The position numbers and the translations under genes are program-made. From an uncultured Anaeromyxobacter sp. (GTDB lineage Bacteria > Myxococcota > Myxococcia > Myxococcales > Anaeromyxobacteraceae), in the NCBI GenBank assembly GCA_903904005.1, contig CAIVAR010000081.1:1-40224 (forward strand): a DNA stretch of 40,224 nucleotides, written 5' to 3'. The number at the start of each line of letters is the position of its first letter. Position 1 is the stretch's first letter. A model generated the notes under the pieces. The model saw nothing but the letters and a program-made list of their open reading frames with translations, had not been told where the DNA came from and did not search any database. Positions 16,805-25,026 of this stretch are shown piece by piece.

Positions 16805-18217
16805 TCAGTTCCAGCGCTCGAACGGCCATGGATGCTTCTTCGCATTCACATAGTTTGGGTCGAACGCGGTGATTTCCTGTCTTCCATTGTGCACGCGCTC
16901 CACTGCTTCAACGCCCTGCATGAACGAATGATCTTGGTTGCTCACCTCGTACTTCCACATTCCGAAGCGACCCCGAGAATATACATCGTACTTCTCGAAC
17001 AATGGGATAATCTCGGCTAGTGCCTCGTCCCTGTGCAGGCTGGGGATGGGATATCCGAAGTTCGAGTGATGATGCCAGATGGACACGATGTCTGAGCGAT
17101 CTTCGATCAGGCGCGTCTTCAATGCGCCCGCTATCACGTCCTCCTGTAGGCTCTGATGATCGACGAACTTGTAGGGCGACTCGGATACTTCGAACATGAG
17201 CGACCAATACCGCGAAATGTCGGGCACATTGAAGGGCGAGTAGTTGCTGAATACCGTTGCCCGGTAGAACGGGCAATCGTCCTCCGGGAAATACATCCAG
17301 CATTTCGTCGCCAGGTCGCTCCTGGGTCTACCACGCAGTCCAAGGCCGACTACGTTGGTTTTCGAGTAGAGCAGGCCTCGATCAGCGAGGGGCTGCAGGT
17401 CCGTCCGGCCAGATAGCGAGATCAGTTCGAGGAGGGGCAAGGTCGAGACGAGATGGCAGTAGGAATACTCGTACCCGTCGGCCGTGAATACTCGCCTCCC
17501 CTCGAGATCGACGCGGGTAACCTTCTTGCCGAAGTGCAGACGCCCCGGGTCCAACTGAGAGGCACACGCCTGCCAGATCGCCCCGGTGCCGCCTCGCTTC
17601 GGGAACTGAAAGGTACTGTTCGGCCCCCAGGACACGTCGTCCTGCTGAAGCACCAGGTTCCTTAGGACGCGATTCAGGTCCGTGGTCGCAACACGGTCCC
17701 CGACCCAACCGCTATTCATCATGGCGGGTGGACACGCCCACACCTTGCGGTTGTACGGCTCCATGAAGATCTCGGCCAGGCCTCGGCCAAAAGTTTGGTC
17801 GATCCAGTCCTGGAAGTTTTGAGGTGAACCGCGAGGCCGTCGGCAGATCTCGACCAACCCTTCCAGGCAGCGAATCAGGTCACCTGCGGGAAGTCGATGG
17901 ATGTTGTTCTGGAGTGGGTAGGGAATGAAGCGATCCCTCATCCAAATCCATGACTCACGTTGGTGGTGCAACCAGCCTTCGGGCCCGAGGATATCCCTCA
18001 TGGCACGATCGAAATACTCGTAGTGAGAAAACTGAACATGGCCGCCGATGTCCCAGACGAACCCCTCGGAGTCGACAAAGGACGACGCAAGCCCGCCCGG
18101 TGCGGAACTCGCCTCCAGAAGCGCCCAGTTGCAGTGACCGAGCGTGGAGAGATGGCGCGCACTCCCGAGTCCAGTCGGGCCGGCGCCAAGAATCAGAATC
18201 TCTATCTCACCCAACAC
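16805..18217 (-). CDS. FAD/NAD-dependent oxidoreductase, UDP-galactopyranose mutase-like
   Basis: 470 aa with an N-terminal dinucleotide-binding fold, EILILGAGPTGLGSARHLSTLG, then LLEASSAPGGLASSF and FVWDIGGHVQFSHYEYFD, the arrangement of the UDP-galactopyranose mutase / protoporphyrinogen-oxidase-like amine oxidase superfamily. Polysaccharide loci often carry such proteins annotated as protoporphyrinogen oxidase. RFIPYPLQNNIHRLP resembles the PYPLQ region of these proteins. Further blocks are FMEPYNRKVWACPP and PKRGGTGAIWQACA. The start is GTG 18217 or TTG 18214, with GGGAGG just upstream. It could convert or oxidise a nucleotide sugar; sequence alone does not show which reaction. Confidence 0.75.
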   Translation of the reverse strand: MLGEIEILILGAGPTGLGSARHLSTLGHCNWALLEASSAPGGLASSFVDSEGFVWDIGGHVQFSHYEYFDRAMRDILGPEGWLHHQRESWIWMRDRFIPYPLQNNIHRLPAGDLIRCLEGLVEICRRPRGSPQNFQDWIDQTFGRGLAEIFMEPYNRKVWACPPAMMNSGWVGDRVATTDLNRVLRNLVLQQDDVSWGPNSTFQFPKRGGTGAIWQACASQLDPGRLHFGKKVTRVDLEGRRVFTADGYEYSYCHLVSTLPLLELISLSGRTDLQPLADRGLLYSKTNVVGLGLRGRPRSDLATKCWMYFPEDDCPFYRATVFSNYSPFNVPDISRYWSLMFEVSESPYKFVDHQSLQEDVIAGALKTRLIEDRSDIVSIWHHHSNFGYPIPSLHRDEALAEIIPLFEKYDVYSRGRFGMWKYEVSNQDHSFMQGVEAVERVHNGRQEITAFDPNYVNAKKHPWPFERWN

Positions 18218-18280
18218 CGCCTCCCGAACTTGTGTCCCGGGTCCTAACTGACCTACGTGCCAGTGGGTAAACCCGGAATA

Positions 18281-18309
18281 GCAGTCGGGTTAGTGACATT
18301 CCCGACTGC
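18281..18309. other. Strong intercistronic hairpin
   Basis: A perfect 9-bp stem (gcagtcggg / cccgactgc) with an 11-nt loop lies in the 198-bp gap between the methyltransferase and oxidoreductase genes, 107 bases after the upstream stop codon. No U-tract follows on the minus strand. It may limit read-through or stabilise the upstream transcript. A ten-base palindrome, gggtaaaccc, lies beside it. Confidence 0.45.
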
Positions 18310-18415
18310 ACGACCCGCTTGGCCCCAAGAGGATCCGCCCCTACTCGCGGCCTCACTTTGTCCGGCAAGCGAAAGGATTGGCTCCCGCATTGAACCACGG
18401 CTCTTGGATTCCACG

Positions 18416-19135
18416 TCACAGCATCTTCACCGCAACCTGCTCATGGAATCGGTTGTAGCAAATGTATTCGCATTGTCGCCTTGCTTGGATCAGGTACTCG
18501 TTAAACGCAAGGTGCTCGTGACTCTGCCATCCAGGGTAATTGAAATATTCGTCGAACACGATAACAGCTCCACGCGGCAATCGTTGCCCCAGGAGAGTGA
18601 GCACCGTTCTTGTCGATGAGTAGAGATCGCAGTCGACATGCAGAAACGTCACGTCGCCGGGATGCTCTGCCAGAAACTTGGGGAGCGTATCGTCGAACAA
18701 CCCGACCACCAGGGAAACGTTCGGCTCGCATGCCGGCAGGCCATTGGAGCCCAGACTGAATTTCCCGCGGTCGTAGCCTGCCCGCCATGTCTCCGGGAGT
18801 CCCTGAAATGAGTCGAATCCAAACACGGCCTGCCTGGTACGTGTCGCGATATAGTTGATCGTCCGGCCCTCGTAGACCCCGAACTCGCAGACAAGTCCAC
18901 CGTCGTGGGTCGACATTTGCGAAAGCGCATAATCAAGGACCTCGCTCTGACTCTCGAGCGGTTTCGCAACTGACATATGCGCTTCGACGAATTCGGCGGA
19001 CGATAGAGTGGCCGCGACCTTAGTCGCTTCCGCGAGGTCACCGGTGCGCGCCAGTAACCGATCTAGCTTGGATTGGGTCTGGTCGTAACCGACCAGTCTC
19101 CTGATCTTGTCCCTGATGTATGCGCGAACGGTCAT
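18416..19135 (-). CDS. TylF/MycF-type O-methyltransferase
   Basis: 239 aa, of the macrocin O-methyltransferase (TylF/MycF) family of metal- and SAM-dependent sugar methylases. Key blocks are LVCEFGVYEGRTINYIA (SAM motif I, E84), VFGFDSFQGLPETWR, VTFLHVDCDLYSSTRTVL (D168 and D170, metal and catalytic region) and VIVFDEYFNYPGWQSHEH (D195, E196). The ATG at 19135 lies 3 bp after the wzt stop. Adjacent to Wzt, a chain-modifying methyltransferase is attractive, because known Wzt C-domains recognise capped or modified chain ends; that link here is inference. Confidence 0.9.
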   Translation of the reverse strand: MTVRAYIRDKIRRLVGYDQTQSKLDRLLARTGDLAEATKVAATLSSAEFVEAHMSVAKPLESQSEVLDYALSQMSTHDGGLVCEFGVYEGRTINYIATRTRQAVFGFDSFQGLPETWRAGYDRGKFSLGSNGLPACEPNVSLVVGLFDDTLPKFLAEHPGDVTFLHVDCDLYSSTRTVLTLLGQRLPRGAVIVFDEYFNYPGWQSHEHLAFNEYLIQARRQCEYICYNRFHEQVAVKML

Positions 19136-19138
19136 CTA

Positions 19139-20398
19139 TTAGAATTCCCAGCCCTGCGAAATGCGAAGCATGCCCCTTGCTTTGCCCGAACCGATGTCGA
19201 ACTGGTTTGACCGCTGCACCTCGAAGGTACAGTAGCATTCGCTTTGATCCACCACCACGCCGTCATCTGCCAGCGCACCTTCGATCCGATAGGTCCCCGG
19301 ATTCATGAGTTCGATGGGAAGGTTGATGCTCAACTTCTGGGCTTCCAGCGGGATGTAGTCCACGACGTCAGAAGTGATGCCAGAAAACAATCCAACGCCC
19401 TCTGCGTTGAAGACCGTGAAGCCAAACACGAGCTTTGGCCTCGCTCCCGTCGAGATGCGGATCGATACCCGCGCCGCCTCATCTGTCGATAGACGCGACA
19501 CGGGTTCATTCCCAGACGCAAGAAGAACAACCCTTTCGATATATGGCTTTCCTACGTCCGTTGGTTGTCTTTCGCCCACCCGCTGCTGGGAGATGACCAT
19601 GTACCTTTCGGCCATTGCTGGTGCCGTTCCGGTGGCGACAAGTTCACCCGCGTCTAGCAGGATCGCCTTCTGGCACAGGGCAAGGATAGCCGACATGTTG
19701 TGGCTGACGAACAGAACGGTCCTTCCGCCTGCGGCGACACTATCCATCTTGCTCATGCACTTCTTCTGAAAACGCGCATCCCCGACGGCAAGGACCTCAT
19801 CGACGATCAAGATTTCTGGCTCCAGGTGCGCCGCAATCGCGAACGCCAGACGCACGTACATGCCGCTGCTATACCTCTTCACAGGAGTGTCCAGGAATCG
19901 CTCGATCTCGGCAAAGGCCACGATCTCGTCGAATTTGCCCTGGATCTCAAGACGCCTCATACCGAGGATTGCGCCATTGAGAAATATGTTCTCACGTCCA
20001 GTCAATTCAGGATGAAATCCAGTACCGACCTCTAGGAGGCTTGCCACTCTGCCTGAAATGGTGACACGCCCCCTCGTGGGTTCGGTGATCCGGCTTAGCA
20101 CCTTCAACAGGGTAGACTTTCCGGCCCCGTTCCGCCCAATGATACCAATCCTGTCGCCTTGCGCGACCTCGAAGCTGACGTCCTTGAGCGCCCAGAACTC
20201 CTCGACCTCGTCTCCCTGCACGATCGCTCTTCCGTGCATCATGTCGCGCGTCTTTCGAACGAGGTTGCGGGCCCCTTGCGCGATCACGTCCCGTAGCGCC
20301 GAGTACCGATGGGCTCGGGCCGACTCATGCCCCACCATGTAACTCTTGGAAAGGCCCTCGGCCCTGATGGCGAAATCTGTCGCCTGGGATGGAGTCAT
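19139..20398 (-). CDS. wzt: ABC transporter ATP-binding protein Wzt
   Basis: 419 aa. Energises export of a completed, lipid-linked polysaccharide across the inner membrane with Wzm. Residues 1-250 form the nucleotide-binding domain: Walker A GRNGAGKST (88-96), signature YSSGMYVRLAFAIAAH (about 176-191), Walker B ILIVDEVLAVGD (196-207) and the H-loop VSHNMS. The extension from about residue 265 to the end (VGERQPTDVGKPYIERV to GMLRISQGWEF) is a Wzt C-terminal carbohydrate-binding domain, so this is the long, substrate-selective form. The ATG at 20398 forms an ATGA overlap with wzm and excludes longer readings. The TylF-like methyltransferase follows 3 bp downstream. Confidence 0.95.
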   Translation of the reverse strand: MTPSQATDFAIRAEGLSKSYMVGHESARAHRYSALRDVIAQGARNLVRKTRDMMHGRAIVQGDEVEEFWALKDVSFEVAQGDRIGIIGRNGAGKSTLLKVLSRITEPTRGRVTISGRVASLLEVGTGFHPELTGRENIFLNGAILGMRRLEIQGKFDEIVAFAEIERFLDTPVKRYSSGMYVRLAFAIAAHLEPEILIVDEVLAVGDARFQKKCMSKMDSVAAGGRTVLFVSHNMSAILALCQKAILLDAGELVATGTAPAMAERYMVISQQRVGERQPTDVGKPYIERVVLLASGNEPVSRLSTDEAARVSIRISTGARPKLVFGFTVFNAEGVGLFSGITSDVVDYIPLEAQKLSINLPIELMNPGTYRIEGALADDGVVVDQSECYCTFEVQRSNQFDIGSGKARGMLRISQGWEF

Positions 20399-21261
20399 AC
20401 GAGGTCGGCAAAGCTCCTCTCTGTCTTCCGAAAGGTTCGAACTCCCTTCCAGAGGAAGAGCCCGATGACGATCCAGCTGAAAGCGAGGGCCTGCCACTGG
20501 AAGGCAACCGGTCCGCCGAGAATGGCCCACCGGAATCCGTCGATGACGCCGACCATCGGATTCAGCGAATAGAGCATACGCCATCTCTCCGGTACTGCAG
20601 ACGAACTGAACCCGATCGGCGAAACATAGAGCCCGAGCTGGACGATGAACGGGACGACGTAGCGAAAGTCCCGATACTTCACGTTCAGGGACGTGATCCA
20701 GAGGCCGGGCCCGATGCTGACGAGTACCGCCATGAGGACGAAGAGCGGCAGGGCAGCAAATCGCCAGGTCGGCAGAAATCGGTACCAGAACATGAGGCCT
20801 ACGAGGATGCCGAAGCTGATGAGAAGGTCGGCCAACGAAACTACGATCGCGGCGAGCGGGATGATGAGCCTCGGGAAATAGACCTTGCTGATGAGGTTGG
20901 CGCTGCCGATGAGGCTGTTGGAGGAGTCCGAGATCGCCGACGAGAAGAACTGCCAAGGCAGTAGCCCAGCAAATACCATCAGGGCGTACGGGGTCGTTCC
21001 GTCCGGTGGCATCTTCGCAACGCGACCGAAGACGAAAGTGAAGACGATCATCGTCGCGAGGGGACGAACAAGGGCCCACGCCAGCCCGATGATGGTCTGC
21101 TTGTACCGCACCGCGAGGTCGCGCCATGCAAGTACGTAGAAAAGTTCACGGTAGCGCCAGATGTCCCGCCAGTAGTGACGCTCGGCGCGACCGGCTTCGA
21201 GTACGAGGAGTTCAGTATCGCGCATTGGTAGGTCGACTATAGGAGTCCAGGCACGTGCCAT
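20395..21261 (-). CDS. wzm: ABC-2 type polysaccharide export permease Wzm
   Basis: 288 aa, with about six membrane helices and the ABC-2 family order. DIWRYRELFYVLAWRDLAVR and YKQTIIGLAWALVRPLATM precede helix 1; LLPWQFFSSAISDSSNSLIG and KVYFPRLIIPLAAI are conserved coupling regions; VKYRDFRYVVPFIVQLGLY and LYSLNPMVGVIDGFRWAIL match the C-terminal half of Wzm/RfbA-like permeases. ATGs at 21261 and 21225 are both possible, with weak ribosome binding sites. Coupled to wzt by ATGA overlap; together they form the exporter. Confidence 0.95.
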   Translation of the reverse strand: MARAWTPIVDLPMRDTELLVLEAGRAERHYWRDIWRYRELFYVLAWRDLAVRYKQTIIGLAWALVRPLATMIVFTFVFGRVAKMPPDGTTPYALMVFAGLLPWQFFSSAISDSSNSLIGSANLISKVYFPRLIIPLAAIVVSLADLLISFGILVGLMFWYRFLPTWRFAALPLFVLMAVLVSIGPGLWITSLNVKYRDFRYVVPFIVQLGLYVSPIGFSSSAVPERWRMLYSLNPMVGVIDGFRWAILGGPVAFQWQALAFSWIVIGLFLWKGVRTFRKTERSFADLV

Positions 21262-21363
21262 GCGGCCTGACCCCGCTTCCGTGCCTCGCTGAGCGCAACC
21301 GGGAAGTGACGCGGAACAATCTCTGTTGACGTTCGGGTTTCGTGTCCAGAGCGCAGACGTCCC

Positions 21364-22116
21364 TCATCGTAACTCGGAATATTCAAGAGGGTTGATGAAG
21401 TGAACGGGCCGTGCGAGGAGGAACTCTGTGATCCTATCGAACTCGTCGAAGTCGACCGACTCCCAGTTCGCGGGGTGAACCTGCAGGGCCAGCATCGGCA
21501 GCGTTTCGTCGTAGTTCTCGACGAATTTCCCGAAACTGGGGCGAAACAGGGGACGCTCGATCTCTGCCACACGATCAATGATCATCTTGGTAGAACCAGC
21601 GGGACCAAAGTACCAGACCTTGATCTCCTCTATCCGATCTAGTGCAATGATCGTCGCGCCGTCGGTTGCGTTCTCGGGGGCTCCGAAGGAGCGCATCACA
21701 GTCCCCAAGTGGTGCTTCGCCAGGAATTGCGCCTTGACGATATGCTCCAGTTGGTATTCGAGAGTGGTGCCCCTGAATTCACAGATCGGCTGCCCATCCT
21801 TCGTTGTTCCGATGCGTAGATGATCGTATCCATGGTTCCAGATCTCAAATGCCTTGTTCGCAGCGAGCATCCTTACAAGGGCAAGAAACTCGGATCCGCC
21901 ATCCTCAAGGTGCTTGGCGATCAATCCCAGGCTCGCCTTTATCTTCATCCTTTCGACATAATCCAGGAAGTGCTTCCACCGGCGCTCCCTCAGGCGGGGT
22001 TCGACCGGCTTTCCAATGATGCGCTTCACGGCGATCCTGGCGAGCGACGCGATGTCACGCCTCTCCCTTGGGTAACCGAGGTCGTCGGCCTTTAACATGA
22101 CGAATTGGCGACTCAT
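21364..22116 (-). CDS. Divergent NodB-like polysaccharide deacetylase
   Basis: 250 aa. It looks like a shortened carbohydrate-esterase-4-type domain: MLKADDLGYP supplies the Asp pair (D11, D12), EIWNHGYDHL supplies the H-x3-H metal ligands (H95, H99), MRSFGAPENATDG is the usual middle segment, and LALQVHPANWESVD supplies a late His. There is no signal peptide. The start at 22116 has GGTGGGA upstream. It lies just upstream of wzm in the same direction, 103 bp away. A deacetylase acting on a precursor or glycolipid is plausible; a non-catalytic or other hydrolase role is possible. Confidence 0.65.
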   Translation of the reverse strand: MSRQFVMLKADDLGYPRERRDIASLARIAVKRIIGKPVEPRLRERRWKHFLDYVERMKIKASLGLIAKHLEDGGSEFLALVRMLAANKAFEIWNHGYDHLRIGTTKDGQPICEFRGTTLEYQLEHIVKAQFLAKHHLGTVMRSFGAPENATDGATIIALDRIEEIKVWYFGPAGSTKMIIDRVAEIERPLFRPSFGKFVENYDETLPMLALQVHPANWESVDFDEFDRITEFLLARPVHFINPLEYSELR

Positions 22117-22300
22117 GAAATCCCACCCGGGTCCGTTGTGTCGTCGTCAGATATCTATCACCGAACAGGAGCGAAAGTGGGAGGTCCCTCGCTCCAGAAA
22201 CTGGGACCGAGCGTCTCCCAATGGTGACACGCACGCCCCAAAAAGGGCTGCTCCGGGTGACCTGTCCCCCGGTCCCTGGGCCTGTCTTCCCAGAAAGTGG

Positions 22301-23983
22301 CTAGTCCGGCGCTGCTCGCTGGGCCACCGGGACGGGAGCAACCGTGACCCTGGTGACGCGCGAAAGGAAGGCCCCCATCGTGTCGGGCGCCAGGATCTTC
22401 CTGCGGAGGTAGGCGAGTACGAGGGGGCCGTCGCCCCAGGCCTCCGCTCCGTCCTCGATGGTCATCAGCGCCTGCGGTCCCTCCGGGTCGAGACCAGCCA
22501 GTCCGTAACGCGCGGAGAAGTACCGGGAGTTGTCGCGCAACGGCTGATCTCCGCTGAGCCGCCGATCGAAACCGACCCGGCCCTCCGACCGCCAGGCCCG
22601 TTTGAACAGGGAGGCCCATTCGTAGAAGCGGTATTCCTCCCGCACCCCCACCGTGGTCTGGTCGTCGATCCAGTAAACGGAAAAGCGGCTGGCCTCCGGG
22701 CTCGCAGACAGCTGCTCAACGACGGAGCGGTCCTTGACCCACCGGGCCTGCCAGGCCACGTACCCGTGGATGTCGAGCATGCAGAATCCCAGGAGGAGGA
22801 GGCCGAGCAGGATCCGCCCGGTTCCGGACGGGGAGCCACCGGGCCCAGGGAAGCGGAGCTGGATTCCGCCCACGAGCATCAGGGACACGGGCAAGCCGAG
22901 AAGCGCAGCATGCCGGACGGTCCATCCCGAGGAGCCCGGCGCGACGCCGACGGCAACGTAGGGGAAGATCGCCGCGCCGAGCAAGAAACCGCCCCACGCC
23001 ACGAGCTCACATCTACTCCTGGCCGCTTCAGACGGGTCGACGGAGGATCGCGATCCTCGTTCGAGCAGGGCGAACGACAGGGCCAGAGCTGCGGCCAAGG
23101 TCAGCACCGGATACGCGAGGAGAAGCCGGAGCGATTCGTTCACCGGTCCGTAGACACCGTTCCAGAGGAAAGACCCCGTGGAGACGACCACGGAGCCAGG
23201 ACGAAGAGTGAACCTATTGTACTCGCTGTACAGGCCGGACCGCGGCGCCAGGGCTTCCTTGAGCAACCAGAATGCCACGGGAAGCGCCAGGTAGTCCGCT
23301 CGCCTCCGGACCTGGCGCCACAGCCCCTCGGTAACGGAAAGGGACTCCCGCTTCCGCTCCGCCATCGCGAAGATCAGGAAGAGCCCGTAGTAGAAGACGA
23401 GAAGCGAGTTCATGTGAAAGCTGGCGAGGAAGAGGGTCAGCGATGCGGCCCGCTGGAGGAGATGGGCCGAGCCCGAGGTGCGCTCGGAGCGCAGGGCGAG
23501 AAGTGCCGCCAGCGCGAAGAGGGCCATGCATGCCGAGTACTGGAGCACGGACAGTTCGAAGGCCACCCGGTTGGCTGGGTAGGCGGCGGCGATGGACGCG
23601 ATCCAGAATGACTGGGTCTTTCCGATCGCGGCCGTGAGCATGAGGATCCGGTAGGTGCAGACGGCGGTAAGCGCCATCGAGGCAACCACCAGGATCCGGT
23701 GTACGTGGAGGGGCTCGGGGAACCGCCCTACGAGCCAGTACAGGTAGGCCACGGCAGGAAATCCCGCCTCCCGGCAAGCCGCCAAGACCAGGTCCCACCT
23801 GCCTTCCCGGAGGTGGTCGTGCCAGACCAGGCCGTCCCAGTACTCACCGTCCATCAGCAGCATGAAGCCATGCGCCGCGACGACGATCAGGAGCAGCCAG
23901 AGCAACGGGCGCCTGCCCCACCATGGGGCATGGTCCGTGGGGGCACCACCGGGGTCCGTCGGAGAATCTTCGAAGTCGTTCAT
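22301..23983 (-). CDS. Multispanning membrane protein, GT-C-like
   Basis: 560 aa with about ten to twelve hydrophobic segments followed by a soluble C-terminal domain from about residue 420. The first loop after helix 1 holds acidic residues (MDGEYWDGLVWHDHLREGRW), as in GT-C glycosyltransferases whose catalytic Asp/Glu sits in the first periplasmic loop. It starts 6 bp after the stop of the polyprenyl-phosphate sugar transferase-like GT2. Such pairs (GtrB-type synthase plus a membrane GT) decorate O-antigen on the periplasmic side. The family is not one I can name from sequence, so the function is inference. Confidence 0.6.
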   Translation of the reverse strand: MNDFEDSPTDPGGAPTDHAPWWGRRPLLWLLLIVVAAHGFMLLMDGEYWDGLVWHDHLREGRWDLVLAACREAGFPAVAYLYWLVGRFPEPLHVHRILVVASMALTAVCTYRILMLTAAIGKTQSFWIASIAAAYPANRVAFELSVLQYSACMALFALAALLALRSERTSGSAHLLQRAASLTLFLASFHMNSLLVFYYGLFLIFAMAERKRESLSVTEGLWRQVRRRADYLALPVAFWLLKEALAPRSGLYSEYNRFTLRPGSVVVSTGSFLWNGVYGPVNESLRLLLAYPVLTLAAALALSFALLERGSRSSVDPSEAARSRCELVAWGGFLLGAAIFPYVAVGVAPGSSGWTVRHAALLGLPVSLMLVGGIQLRFPGPGGSPSGTGRILLGLLLLGFCMLDIHGYVAWQARWVKDRSVVEQLSASPEASRFSVYWIDDQTTVGVREEYRFYEWASLFKRAWRSEGRVGFDRRLSGDQPLRDNSRYFSARYGLAGLDPEGPQALMTIEDGAEAWGDGPLVLAYLRRKILAPDTMGAFLSRVTRVTVAPVPVAQRAAPD

Positions 23984-23989
23984 TCGCCG

Positions 23990-24958
23990 CTACCCGGTAC
24001 CGGGCAAATGGGAATCGCCCACGTCCGGTTCGAAATTGACCCGCTCCTTCTCGACGACGAGCGGCCGCCCCTGAACGTAGGTGAAGATCGCTCCCACGTA
24101 TTCCCCGATGAGCCCCATGAAGAACAACTGTACCGACCCGAAGAAGAAGAAGCCGATCACGAGCGGTGCGATCCCGGCCGTGAATGTGTTCCAGAAGACC
24201 AGCTTCGCGATCAGGTAGCCGATGCCTACGAGCAGCGACAGGCCGGAGGCCAGGAATCCGAGCGTCGTGGCCAGGCGAAGGGGAACCTTGGTGTGGTTGG
24301 TCACCCCAAGCAGCGCCATGTCGAGAAGCGTCAGGAAGTTGTTCTTGGTCAGCCCGCGCTGCCGCTGTGGCTGAGTGAACTCGACTCGCGCGATGTCGAA
24401 GCCGATGTCGGACACCAGGCCGCGGAAGTATGGGTAGGGCTCGCGGAGGCCGCGCAACACGTCCATCACCGAACGGTCGTAGAGACCGAAGCCCGTGAAG
24501 TGCTCGAGGAGGTCGACCGTGGCAACGCGGCGCAGCAGTCGGTAATAGACGCCCCGCAGGCGGTACATCAGCCGGTTCTCCCGGCTCGCGGTCTTCACGC
24601 CAACGACGACCCTGAAGCCCTGCTCCCACTTCCGGACGAAGTCCCGGATCAACTCGGGTGGGTCCTGGAGGTCCGAGACCAGGGAAATGACCGCGTCCCC
24701 GTGCGCCTGGAGCATCCCATGGTAGGGCGATCGGATGTGACCGAAGTTCCGGGCGTTGACGATGATCTTGATCCGCTTGTCCTTCGCGGCGAGTTCCCGG
24801 AGGATCTCCACAGTCCGGTCCTCGGACCGGTTGTCGATGAAGATGTGCTCATACCGGTACGCGGGCAGGCCTTCCATCACCACTCGCACCCGCCGGACAA
24901 CATCGGTCACGTTCTCTTCTTCGTTGAAGCAGGGAGTGACGATGCTGATGGTCTTCAC
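23990..24958 (-). CDS. GT2 polyprenyl-phosphate sugar transferase (GtrB/ArnC-like)
   Basis: 322 aa. The GT-A domain starts ISIVTPCFNEEENVTDVVRR and has HIFIDNRSEDRTVEIL, NARNFGHIRSPYHGMLQAHGD, LVSDLQDPPEL (the DxxD metal region, residues 96-99) and GVKTASRENRLMYRLRG. Two C-terminal membrane helices follow (about 233-256 and 265-290), then VQGRPLVVEKERVNF. This is the layout of GtrB, ArnC and dolichyl-phosphate sugar synthases, which load a sugar onto undecaprenyl phosphate. The start is a GTG at 24958. The membrane protein directly downstream is the likely user of the lipid-linked sugar. Confidence 0.88.
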   Translation of the reverse strand: MKTISIVTPCFNEEENVTDVVRRVRVVMEGLPAYRYEHIFIDNRSEDRTVEILRELAAKDKRIKIIVNARNFGHIRSPYHGMLQAHGDAVISLVSDLQDPPELIRDFVRKWEQGFRVVVGVKTASRENRLMYRLRGVYYRLLRRVATVDLLEHFTGFGLYDRSVMDVLRGLREPYPYFRGLVSDIGFDIARVEFTQPQRQRGLTKNNFLTLLDMALLGVTNHTKVPLRLATTLGFLASGLSLLVGIGYLIAKLVFWNTFTAGIAPLVIGFFFFGSVQLFFMGLIGEYVGAIFTYVQGRPLVVEKERVNFEPDVGDSHLPGTG

Positions 24959-25026
24959 GTGTCGTGCTCTCGCTCACCCTCGAGTGTCGTCGTCACCGCG
25001 GAGAATGCTGGATCCTACCATGCGTT

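Noticed and set aside
16805-18217. Protoporphyrinogen oxidase of haem synthesis
   Set aside because: Superficial FAD-fold similarity only; no haem genes nearby, and polysaccharide loci often carry this mutase-like family.
22097-23611. A 504-codon plus-strand frame opposite the membrane protein gene
   Set aside because: Composition is charged and repetitive (Arg/Glu/Gly) with no motif; the minus-strand reading gives clear membrane helices.
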